Origin: JBCAXA01 sp038534295
GTDB lineage: Bacteria > Pseudomonadota > Gammaproteobacteria > Steroidobacterales > Woeseiaceae
Length of the DNA: 64,000 nt
Direction: 5' to 3'
Assembly (NCBI GenBank): GCA_038534295.1
Contig: JBCAXA010000001.1
Coordinates: 1,364,001-1,428,000 of the forward strand
Position numbers and translations under genes: made by a program. The notes under the pieces were generated by a model. That model ran no database searches. It had not been told where the DNA came from and saw only the letters and a program-made list of their open reading frames with translations. This document shows positions 34,520-42,604 of this stretch, one piece after another. The stretch's first letter is position 1; each line of letters starts with the position of its first letter.

Positions 34520-36476
34520 CGCTCGCTCGGCGCGCGAGCGCAAATACGCCGAGGCACGCCAAAATCACAGGTCCAAGCGGTCCACCGCCGCTCGATACGG
34601 AACCGGCCGCCTGCACAGATACGGTCAGTGACTGAACGTCACTGCCCCCCGGACCGTCACACGTCAGCGTGAAAGTCCGTTCTGCCGTGATGTTTGTAAT
34701 GTCCTCGGTGCCGCTCGTCGGTCGCGCCCCCAGCCACGCACCGGACGCCGTGCAGGCCGTAGCATCGCTCGAGTCCCAAGAGAGGGTTACGCTACCGCCG
34801 GTCGCAACAGATAGCGTGTCGGAGCCGAACGTCACCACCGGCAGCGGCGCGCGCTCGTCGACAATTGCGTTGAAGCTGGCATAGCCAGTCGTGCTTTGTG
34901 GCGTTGCAATGACGTTGAGCTGATAGCTACCGGGAACGACATCGAATTCAAACGTGCCACCACCGAGCAGTGTGCCGATCAGATCGGCGCCTTGCGTAAC
35001 AACCGCAGAGAGCTGCGAGAACGACGCCGGAAAGTCGAGATCGGTCAGCTCGACGACGGCGGTGGTCGCGCTCGTTGCCGCTACGTCGATCGTTCGAATC
35101 GCACCGCCAGCAGCCGCGCTAGTTTGTAGCAGCGAACCGCCGGCCGCCTCGTCGACGCTGAGGCCAACGAGGCCCGCGTCAGTCGGGTTGGTCGTCACGG
35201 CAACCACCGTTACGAAGTACTCGCCGCTGTCAGCGGCAAAAATCAGCGGTCCAAAATTGCTGGTCGACGCAACGATGGCGCCATCACGAACCACCGCCGT
35301 GTTTACCGACGCAAAGCTTTGCGGGAACGCAAAATCGCGAACGTTGACCGTGACGTCGCCAGCGGCCGGCACGGTGAAGTTACCTTCGATGACGGCGAAT
35401 CCGTCGACGGTCGCCGCCGGCTGTAGCGCAACGACGTCTTCGAGCAGCGTATCGCTCGCGGCATCCCGGACGAGCACACCAACACCGCCGGTGGCGCCGA
35501 CGGCCGCGGCAACGCGCAGCGTGAGTGGATCGCCTGTGCCGTTTAGCGCGGTACTGCCCGCGCCAGACTGTACGACGGCGGTGTTCGTCGCCGGATCAAT
35601 CGCCGCCACGCTCAGCGCGTTGACGTTGCCAAAATTGGTCACCGTCAAGGTCAGCGGCGCACCGCTGGGCGCGGCCGGTACCAAGACGTTACGGACCTCG
35701 CTGAAGTCACCCAAATCAAGCAGTTCGGCGGCGACATCGGCACCGCCTGCCGCCGGCGCGAATCGATAGCCGAGGCTGCTGCGCGCAGAGACATCGCTGC
35801 GGGTTGCAACCAGCGACACCGCGATGCTTTCGCTAGCGACGAGACTGTTGAGGGCAATGGTGCCGGAACCTGATAGCGTGCCGAGCACCGAGCTGTCGCT
35901 GAGTCGGATCGCGATCGCCGATACGCCGCTCAACGCATCGGGAAACGCCAGATCGTTGACGATGAATTCGTAGTCGCCGTCGGCGGGCACCGTGAAAGTG
36001 AGATCGAAGGCCGTTGGGTTCTCGGCCGGCAGCACCGTTTCGAACGCATCGACCCGATCGATCAACACGGCGCTGCCGTCGGTCGGTTCGAATCGTACGC
36101 CGACGCTGGCTCGACCCGCAGTCGCGTCCGGCACGACGATTAACAGCGCACGATAGTCGCCCGCGGCGATGTTCGCGGCCTGCTCGCCGACACTCGCGGC
36201 CGTCAACGGCGTCGACGAATCGGCATCGTTGACTAGCGCGAACTGGATGCTCGCAGCCGGCGGGACAGCCGAGCTCTCCACGCCGAAGTCGGTGATCGTA
36301 ACGCGATACTCAGCGCCCGCGGCAAGGCTGACCGGCACAACGACCGGGGCAGCTTGGCCGTCGTCGGCGACGACATCGATCAACTGGACCGGCAGGTTGG
36401 CATGAGCGCTCGTCATAACCACAAAGGCGGCGAGCAAAACCGAGATTCGGCGACCGACGCCGCTTGTTGTTGTCAT
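34494..36476 (-). CDS. Secreted beta-rich protein with GlyGly-CTERM-like sorting tail
   Basis: 660 residues from the ATG at 36476, which begins a clear signal peptide (ending SAHA, about residue 26). The body consists of repeated beta units, each opening with a phrase like VPADGDYEFIVNDLAFPDALSG (shortened); about five copies recur. A short Ig-like domain (about 545-630; VTLSWDSSDATACTASG) follows. The C-terminus is SSGGGPLGPVILACLGVFALARRASARR in outline: Gly cluster, transmembrane helix, Arg cluster, as in GlyGly-CTERM substrates of rhombosortase. It lies 31 bp after prsT in the same direction, so it is probably co-transcribed. The function is unknown, probably cell-surface. Confidence 0.75.
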   Translation of the reverse strand: MTTTSGVGRRISVLLAAFVVMTSAHANLPVQLIDVVADDGQAAPVVVPVSLAAGAEYRVTITDFGVESSAVPPAASIQFALVNDADSSTPLTAASVGEQAANIAAGDYRALLIVVPDATAGRASVGVRFEPTDGSAVLIDRVDAFETVLPAENPTAFDLTFTVPADGDYEFIVNDLAFPDALSGVSAIAIRLSDSSVLGTLSGSGTIALNSLVASESIAVSLVATRSDVSARSSLGYRFAPAAGGADVAAELLDLGDFSEVRNVLVPAAPSGAPLTLTVTNFGNVNALSVAAIDPATNTAVVQSGAGSTALNGTGDPLTLRVAAAVGATGGVGVLVRDAASDTLLEDVVALQPAATVDGFAVIEGNFTVPAAGDVTVNVRDFAFPQSFASVNTAVVRDGAIVASTSNFGPLIFAADSGEYFVTVVAVTTNPTDAGLVGLSVDEAAGGSLLQTSAAAGGAIRTIDVAATSATTAVVELTDLDFPASFSQLSAVVTQGADLIGTLLGGGTFEFDVVPGSYQLNVIATPQSTTGYASFNAIVDERAPLPVVTFGSDTLSVATGGSVTLSWDSSDATACTASGAWLGARPTSGTEDITNITAERTFTLTCDGPGGSDVQSLTVSVQAAGSVSSGGGPLGPVILACLGVFALARRASARRSLAAR

Positions 36477-36507
36477 CGTTGGAGCCCTTGTACGACCGCA
36501 GTCTCTG

Positions 36508-38928
36508 TTAGCCCGCACCGTTGCCGGCGTTGATGTCGGCGAGCAGTGCCCGCGCCTCGTCGGCGCCGGGGAAGCTGCCCTGCATATCCAATGCCTGACT
36601 CAGCGCCTCGCGCGCCTCCTCGGTTTGGCCGGTCTCATGCAATGCAACGCCGAGGTGGTAGCGCATGATCGCGGACTCAGGGCTCATATCAGCCGCTTTG
36701 CGCAGCACCGGCAGGGCCGCGATCGCTTCGCCGTTTTTCAGCCGAACCCAGCCGAACGTGTTCAGAAACGACGCGTTGTCCGTTGCACCGAAGGTCTGGG
36801 TCAACTCGACGGCGCGCTGAATGCTCGCTTCATCGGTTTTGTAATTGGCAATCAGCATCGCGAGGTTGTTGGCGATGACGCCAGACGTCTTGTCCTTCGC
36901 GTGCATCTTTTCGTAGATCGCGATGGCATCGTTGTAGCGGCCGAGATCTTCATAAAAGACGGCCAGCTGAATACCGATGCCGCTCGCGCCCGACGTCGCG
37001 TCGAATCCGTTCTCGAGCAACGCGACAACGGTGTCGATGTCCGATTCGTTGTATGTCCCTGCAAGGGTCCGGTACGGCAGCCACCATTCCGGTGACATCG
37101 CAATCGCTTTCTCGAGCACGTCACGTGCCGCCAGCCGGTCACCGGCTTGAATGAGCGTTTCGGCATAGAGGTTTGCAACGACCGCATCGTCGGGCTCGCT
37201 GGCATACAGAAACTCGAGCTTCTGCAGCACGGTGTCGAGCTCACCGTTGCGCACCAACATGCGTGCCCAAGTAGCCAGTGGTTCGGCGGCGGTATCATCG
37301 CGATTCAAAGCGGTTTCGTAAGCCGTGCGCGCCGCTTCGATTTCCCCTTTGGCCTCTTTCGCAAGCCCGAGTAGATAGTGGCCGGTTGGCCGTTCGGAAT
37401 TAATCGCGATCATTGCCAGTGCGCGACTTTCCGCCTGGTCCCACTCGCGTTTCGAGAACGCGATTCGAAATGCCGTGTCATACGCCACGAGGTTTTCTGG
37501 ATCGCGAACCAAGACCGAACGGATCAGTTCCTCGGCATCGTCTGGGCGACCGGCGCGTGACAAATACTGCGCGAGCTGAATACGGGCATCTAAATTGTTT
37601 GGCTCGGCACGAACCGCGTCGCGCATTGCTTCCTCGGCCAACGCGGTGTCGCCTTTTTGCAGGAACGCTCTTGCCAAACCGTAATGGTTAACGATCGCTT
37701 CGGGATCGTCGCGCGCCAATACGCGGAAATCGATAATGGCGTCGTCAGGGCGATTTTCGATGAGGGCAAGGCCGGCGCGAATTCTGAGCGCATCGGCATT
37801 TCGCGGACTCTCTTCGAGAACTTCCTCGATCATCGCAAGGCCGCTGTCGCGCTCGCCGCGATCAAACATCAGCGCCGCAAGCCGAACCCGAGCGTCGTAG
37901 CCGTCGGGTTCACGCGGCATCTTCTTGGCGACGTCACGGTAGTACTGTTCCGCCTTGTCGACGTCACCAACGCGCTTGTAGAAGTCGCCGAGCACGACAC
38001 CGGACTTGGCGGCCGGGTTGCGTGCTTCCGTCAACTCGATCAACTCGCGTTCGGCGGCATCGCGCCCGCGTTCCCGCTCGAGGAACGCAACGAGACGATT
38101 GACGGCATTCTCGTAATCAGCACCGTCGCCGACATCGACGGAGAGCCCGCGCCGCAGTGCCGCTTCGGCGTCGTCAATATTGCCGCGGCGCTGATAGAAG
38201 GCGGCAAGCTGCAGGTAGCGGTCAGGGTTGTTGGCATCGAGTTCGATGACCTCCTGATAAAGGCGCTGCGCAACGGCGTAGGCCTTGTCTTCTTCGGCCA
38301 TCAACGCGCGTGCCAGGCGCAGATCGGTACTGTCCGGTAAGCGTTTGATACCGTCCTCGAGGACAGCGATAGCCTCGTCGCGGCGCTGCTCGTTCGTCAG
38401 CGTTCCGGCCAGCAGAGCAATACCTTCTTCGTGGTTAGGATCGTCAGCGACGGCCGCCTCGGCATCGGCGAGCGCGAGGTCCGACTCGCGTAGCTGCGCA
38501 CGCGCCGCCCCGCGCACGGCCAGCAGAGCTGCCTTGGACTCCGCATCGGCGAGACCTTCTTCAACGATGCGGATCGCATCGTTGGGCAGGCCGGCGAGTA
38601 CGTGAATTTTCGCTAGCCCTGCGCGTGCATCTGTATGGCTCGCATCGATATCGAGCGTCGCTCGGTAGTGCCCGGCAGCTTGGCGAATTTGGTCTTGTTG
38701 CTCAGCAATGACGCCGGACAGATAACGCGCTTCGGCGTCGTTCGGATCGATCTGCAGTGCGTTACGCAGCTCGATGCGTGCCTTGTCCAGATTACCTTCC
38801 GCAAGGTACGCCTGACTCGCTTCGAGTGCTTCGGCTTTGCGGGCTTCCGGTCCACCACATGCGGCAAGGATCAACGTGGTGAGCGCAAGCGTCGCCGCAA
38901 CGTAACGTGCAGGTAACCTTTGATTCAT
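36508..38928 (-). CDS. prsT: PEP-CTERM system TPR lipoprotein PrsT
   Basis: 806 residues from the ATG at 38928, which starts a lipoprotein signal (LTTLILAAC, lipid Cys at 24). The rest is a long series of TPR units beginning ALEASQAYLAEGNLDKARIELRNALQIDP (shortened), the signature opening of PrsT. PrsT is a component of the PEP-CTERM/exosortase system, linked to exopolysaccharide export loci, and is thought to act in the periplasm. No Shine-Dalgarno is seen; the 5' leader is AT-rich. The exosortase and the EPS genes are not in the window, but two PEP-CTERM-type substrates lie nearby (58173-58958, 61693-62355). Confidence 0.85.
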   Translation of the reverse strand: MNQRLPARYVAATLALTTLILAACGGPEARKAEALEASQAYLAEGNLDKARIELRNALQIDPNDAEARYLSGVIAEQQDQIRQAAGHYRATLDIDASHTDARAGLAKIHVLAGLPNDAIRIVEEGLADAESKAALLAVRGAARAQLRESDLALADAEAAVADDPNHEEGIALLAGTLTNEQRRDEAIAVLEDGIKRLPDSTDLRLARALMAEEDKAYAVAQRLYQEVIELDANNPDRYLQLAAFYQRRGNIDDAEAALRRGLSVDVGDGADYENAVNRLVAFLERERGRDAAERELIELTEARNPAAKSGVVLGDFYKRVGDVDKAEQYYRDVAKKMPREPDGYDARVRLAALMFDRGERDSGLAMIEEVLEESPRNADALRIRAGLALIENRPDDAIIDFRVLARDDPEAIVNHYGLARAFLQKGDTALAEEAMRDAVRAEPNNLDARIQLAQYLSRAGRPDDAEELIRSVLVRDPENLVAYDTAFRIAFSKREWDQAESRALAMIAINSERPTGHYLLGLAKEAKGEIEAARTAYETALNRDDTAAEPLATWARMLVRNGELDTVLQKLEFLYASEPDDAVVANLYAETLIQAGDRLAARDVLEKAIAMSPEWWLPYRTLAGTYNESDIDTVVALLENGFDATSGASGIGIQLAVFYEDLGRYNDAIAIYEKMHAKDKTSGVIANNLAMLIANYKTDEASIQRAVELTQTFGATDNASFLNTFGWVRLKNGEAIAALPVLRKAADMSPESAIMRYHLGVALHETGQTEEAREALSQALDMQGSFPGADEARALLADINAGNGAG

Positions 38929-39158
38929 AATTTTTTTATCTGGAGTCGAGCTGCTCGGGCGAGCGATGCTAGCTAAACAAGGTGACAATTCGATGAACCG
39001 ACTGTCGCCGAGAAGCGCCAGTTGCAAGTGCGCGGCGTTCGACTAGGCGTGCTTCACGGTTGCAACTGACGCGCGACGAAAAGAACGCACAACGAGCCAT
39101 CGTGCCGCGGAACGTTTGCGGCACGGCACATCAACAATCGGCGTTACTAGAAAGGTCG

Positions 39159-39842
39159 TTACGGGTTGGAGCTGAGCGGCTCTTCGTCTTCGAAAATCTT
39201 GATGTCCAACTGCTGGTCTTCGAGCGCGTAACGGTACTCGTCGACAATATTCTCGACACGAACGCGTGCCAGCTGAGTCAACGACTCCCCTTGTGCGGCT
39301 CGAGTAAACAGGCCTTTGTTCTCGTAGGCGTCCAGCACTTCTATGGCGGTATCGAACATCTCGACATTGTGGCGCGCGCAGGTACGGTACTCGTTGCGTG
39401 TTGCCGCCAGCAACGAACTCACGCGATTTTTCTCCGACTCGGTTTCGCTCAAGTTCCGCACGGTTTTACGAAACTCGGTAAGCAGCTCCTGCTCGCGTTC
39501 TTTGTATCGCTCAATGGCCAGCTGCGCCGATTCGTTGGTGCGCCGCAATTGCGCCGCAGATGCGTTGGCGTTTGCCAGCTGCGATTCGTTGGAATCCGCC
39601 TGCGACTGTGCTTTGGCTAGATCGGCCTTGAGTTTCTTGACCTCGGCGGAAAGCTCGTCGTTCTCGCGCTGCAGGTTGGCCTTTTCGCCGTTCAGCTGAT
39701 TGACCATGGCCTGCAGTCGGGCATCGTTGCCGCCGCCGCCACCGGAGCGTGCAGTCTGCGCCGCTGCGATGTTGCCCGCTAGCGCGCCGCAAACGACGGT
39801 CAACACCAAAATCGATACGTGCAATCGTGCGCTCGTGCTCAT
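39159..39842 (-). CDS. Periplasmic coiled-coil protein of the TPS-Ton cluster
   Basis: 227 residues. A signal peptide ends near AAAQ (about 28). A short Gly/Asn linker leads to a long coiled coil (about 40-160) rich in Gln, Glu, Asn and Ala heptads. A C-terminal helical region (about 165-220) contains one Cys (CARHNVEMFDTAIEVLDAYENKG, shortened). The gene begins one base after the stop of the porin gene (TGA-C-ATG), so it belongs to the same operon. It could be a periplasmic spacer or tether between the porin or Ton complex and the cell wall. No family name is certain. Confidence 0.75.
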   Translation of the reverse strand: MSTSARLHVSILVLTVVCGALAGNIAAAQTARSGGGGGNDARLQAMVNQLNGEKANLQRENDELSAEVKKLKADLAKAQSQADSNESQLANANASAAQLRRTNESAQLAIERYKEREQELLTEFRKTVRNLSETESEKNRVSSLLAATRNEYRTCARHNVEMFDTAIEVLDAYENKGLFTRAAQGESLTQLARVRVENIVDEYRYALEDQQLDIKIFEDEEPLSSNP

Positions 39843-39843
39843 G

Positions 39844-41481
39844 TCAAAACCTCGCGTTCAAATCGAGCTGCAGGTTGTCGATGGCAAGCGGCGGGCCGTC
39901 GATTTCGCTCGACGAGAAATAGCGCAATCGAAGCCAGAAATCGTCGATGAAGGCGTATTCGAAACTGACCACGTAGCCCTCAACGTCCGTGGCGCCGCGA
40001 CCTAGGTTCGAGTCGGTGAACGCATCAACCACGGCGTCGCGCTGTACGTAGCGATACCCGGCCAACACGGACCAGTCGCCCTGCTCCCAGCCTTGCTCGA
40101 AACCTTCCGGGCGACGCTCCCAGACGGGTTGGCGCCCGAGGCGGAACATGGCTTCGTAACCTTCGGTGCGCTCGTCAATGTCGAGACCGGTGCGTGCTCG
40201 TACGTCGTCTTCGTCATAGCCGAGGTTACGGACGTAATCGGCCGTAAATGAAAGCTGCTGGCCACTCGGAAACTCGACCGCGGCCCGCGCGCTGATATTC
40301 AGAATCTCGAACTCCGCCGCCAGCGCAAACAGGTTAGTGGCAGGATCGAGATCGTTGCGTATGTCGAATAGCGTGTTGCCGCGCTGCAAGAAAGTCGGTG
40401 CCGTGAAATCGGTCAAATCGCTGTCGGGCGCGTTACGGATACCGGTGATATTGTCGTAAACGTGATAGGCCGCGGCCAACGATATCGACGCATCGTCGGT
40501 CACGCCGATCGTACCGAGCAGTTCGGCGCTGGCGAGCGTTGCGTCGTCTGACGTGAACTCGATCTCCCGAATGGGGAAATAACCAATCCCGAACTTCAGG
40601 CGGTTTTCCTGACCGCTGGAGCGCCACTCAGTGGCGTAGTACGCGCCTTCGAAACCAAAATCGTTGTCCCAGATCAGCTCGCCGCCGACGAACGGCTTGT
40701 CCATGCGACCGAACACGAGCGTCTGGCCAAGCGTGCGGTCCGGGTTGCTGTTGTAGCGCAGGTAAGCGCGGTCGACTGCGGTATCCCAGCGCTGACCGTC
40801 ACCACCGAGAATCTGGTTCGCCGAAACCGGTATGTTCAGATCACCAGTAGTTACGCGGAAGCCAGCGCTGACGTTGTCGCTAAGATTGGCGGTCAGCGCT
40901 ACGCGGATTCGACCGTCCAGAAACGCTCGATCTTCGGTGGTGTTGCGCAATGCGTCAAAGCCGGCAAGGTCGATACCGCCGGCCTGATTGACGGCGTTGA
41001 AATCCAGATAGGTGCCGACGGCGTTGTCCGAAGCGAAAAACACGCCCTGCGCGCGCGAGCGGATGTCGCCGGAGATTCGCACGCGCCGCAGCCAATTAGG
41101 TAACGCGGCCGGGACACCCCAACCTTCGTCTCGCGCCTCGGACTTAACGTCGGCGACGATTTGTGGGCCAAGCTCCTCGCGCAGCTCTTCGCGTATTTCG
41201 TCACGAACGAATTGCGGTACATAAGTAACGCGAACGTCATCGTCACGCAATTCCGGCTCAGAGGCGGCGGCCGCGGCGGCATCGGCCTGGGCACGAGCAA
41301 CCATTTCGGAGGCCTGCTCGCTGGTTAGAACGCCCTGCTCAACCAATGACTGCAGCAAAATGACGACGGTATTGCGAAGTTCAAGCAGCTCCTGTTTTTC
41401 TTGCTCTTGGCTGCTTTGCGCGGCGGCAGTACCGGCCATGAAGGTCAGCGTCAGGCTTGCCGCCAGAAGAATTGCACGCAT
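39844..41481 (-). CDS. Putative large outer-membrane porin (Porin_5-like)
   Basis: 545 residues with a signal peptide (ending AAAQ, about 22). An N-terminal helical segment (about 25-125) precedes the barrel: RRVRISGDIRSRAQGVFF starts a long run of beta strands with aromatic girdles. The protein ends in Asn-Ala-Arg-Phe, a typical terminal Phe of outer-membrane barrels. GRMDKPFVGGELIWDNDFGFEGA is typical of the putative porin family (PF16930 type). It lies between tonB and the coiled-coil gene with a GGAG site. By context it may be the outer-membrane partner of the local Ton motor or a pore for its substrate. Confidence 0.8.
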   Translation of the reverse strand: MRAILLAASLTLTFMAGTAAAQSSQEQEKQELLELRNTVVILLQSLVEQGVLTSEQASEMVARAQADAAAAAASEPELRDDDVRVTYVPQFVRDEIREELREELGPQIVADVKSEARDEGWGVPAALPNWLRRVRISGDIRSRAQGVFFASDNAVGTYLDFNAVNQAGGIDLAGFDALRNTTEDRAFLDGRIRVALTANLSDNVSAGFRVTTGDLNIPVSANQILGGDGQRWDTAVDRAYLRYNSNPDRTLGQTLVFGRMDKPFVGGELIWDNDFGFEGAYYATEWRSSGQENRLKFGIGYFPIREIEFTSDDATLASAELLGTIGVTDDASISLAAAYHVYDNITGIRNAPDSDLTDFTAPTFLQRGNTLFDIRNDLDPATNLFALAAEFEILNISARAAVEFPSGQQLSFTADYVRNLGYDEDDVRARTGLDIDERTEGYEAMFRLGRQPVWERRPEGFEQGWEQGDWSVLAGYRYVQRDAVVDAFTDSNLGRGATDVEGYVVSFEYAFIDDFWLRLRYFSSSEIDGPPLAIDNLQLDLNARF

Positions 41482-41511
41482 GGGTAATGCTCCAGAGTGT
41501 CACTGTTGTCG

Positions 41512-42180
41512 TTAGAGTCGCGACACAACTTGTAAACGAACCGGTTGCGGTAGGTCCTGCGGTGGCCGCTCGTCGACACGACGCAGCGAGGCGAGCGCCA
41601 TACGCAGTTCCTGATCGAGGTTGGAGTCGCCGGTCGAGCCCTCGAGCTCGACGTTTTGTACCGAGCCATCCTGGCGTAGCCACAGACTGACCACGACTGA
41701 GTAGCGTCGCGACCGGACTTCCTCGAAATCGGCGAGGTGGGCAAGGATCGAACGCTTCAGCGCCTGCGAGTACCAGCGGAGCTGGCTGCCGCCAACTTCC
41801 GTGATACTCCGACCGCCTTTGCGTCCGGCGAGACCAAAGCCATCGGCACCCGCCACGCCTTCCGCGTCGAGACCCAGCGGCCCTGGCGGCGGCGCATCGA
41901 TCGGGTCGGGCTCGGGCATATCTTCCGGCTCCGGCACGTCGACCTCTTCTTCCTCCATTTCGGGCGGCGGCGGCGGCTCGTCTTCAGGCGGCGGTGGTGG
42001 CGGTTTGATCAGGGCAATTTCCTGCACCGCTTTCTGAACCTTCGGCGGTGGGGTTTGCAGCCAGCCGACGACACCATAGACGCTGCCGCCGACGAGCAGC
42101 GTTGCGACGATGCCGGTAGCGATCAGCGAACGGCGCTGCTTCGCCTTGGCGCGATCTTTTTCCTCGCGGGTCATGACCAT
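41512..42180 (-). CDS. TonB-type energy transducer
   Basis: 222 residues if the ATG at 42180 is used (or 220 at 42174). An N-terminal transmembrane helix (about 20-42) is followed by a Pro/Glu-rich linker (about 55-110; PPPPPPEDEPPPPPEMEEEE). A C-terminal TonB/TolA-type domain (about 140-222; RYSVVVSLWLRQDGSVQNVELEGSTGD, shortened) completes it. TonB transduces proton-motive force from ExbBD across the periplasm to an outer-membrane partner. The Pro/Glu-only linker is short for spanning the periplasm. It lies 10 bp after exbD and 30 bp before the porin gene. Confidence 0.88.
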   Translation of the reverse strand: MVMTREEKDRAKAKQRRSLIATGIVATLLVGGSVYGVVGWLQTPPPKVQKAVQEIALIKPPPPPPEDEPPPPPEMEEEEVDVPEPEDMPEPDPIDAPPPGPLGLDAEGVAGADGFGLAGRKGGRSITEVGGSQLRWYSQALKRSILAHLADFEEVRSRRYSVVVSLWLRQDGSVQNVELEGSTGDSNLDQELRMALASLRRVDERPPQDLPQPVRLQVVSRL

Positions 42181-42190
42181 GCTGGTTCGC

Positions 42191-42595
42191 CTATTTAACG
42201 ATCCGTTGCGTGACGAGACCGACCTTGGTGATTTCCAGTCGGCCGAGCAGATCGAGCACCTCCACAACTCGCTCGTATTGAATCTGCCCATCCCCTTTGA
42301 CGATGACCGGAAGATCCGGGATTGCGGCGCGGAGCGAGCGCAGCTGGGTCTCCAGTTCGTCAATCGTTACCGGGTAAGTATCGAGATAAATCGTGCCTTC
42401 AGCGGTCAGCGTGATCGCCTTCGTGCGGTTTTCGGCGAGCGACGGTTGTGCGCTGGCCTTTGGCAGATTGACCTTGATGCCTTGCACCGTTGCCGTAGTC
42501 AGAATGATGAATATGACCAGCAGCACGTACGCGAGATCGAGCATCGGCGTGATGTTGATCTCATCGTACGGTTCGTTTTCAGCTTGAGCTTTCAT
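42191..42595 (-). CDS. exbD: ExbD biopolymer transport protein
   Basis: 134 residues. The transmembrane segment NITPMLDLAYVLLVIFIILTT carries the conserved Asp that conducts protons in ExbD/TolR. The periplasmic domain has LTAEGTIYLDTYPVTIDELE and VVEVLDLLGRLEITKVGLV, both typical. It forms the proton channel with the ExbB-like gene directly upstream (9-bp gap) and drives the TonB encoded next. Standard length for the family. Confidence 0.93.
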   Translation of the reverse strand: MKAQAENEPYDEINITPMLDLAYVLLVIFIILTTATVQGIKVNLPKASAQPSLAENRTKAITLTAEGTIYLDTYPVTIDELETQLRSLRAAIPDLPVIVKGDGQIQYERVVEVLDLLGRLEITKVGLVTQRIVK

Positions 42596-42604
42596 GCGCA
42601 GCCC

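Noticed and set aside
38929..39158. Sigma-54 promoter for prsT
   Set aside because: Several TGGC- or TTGC-like words occur, but no GG-N10-GC pair; only an inverted repeat CAGTTGCAA/TTGCAACTG (39019-39068) and a stem at about 39100-39127 are visible.
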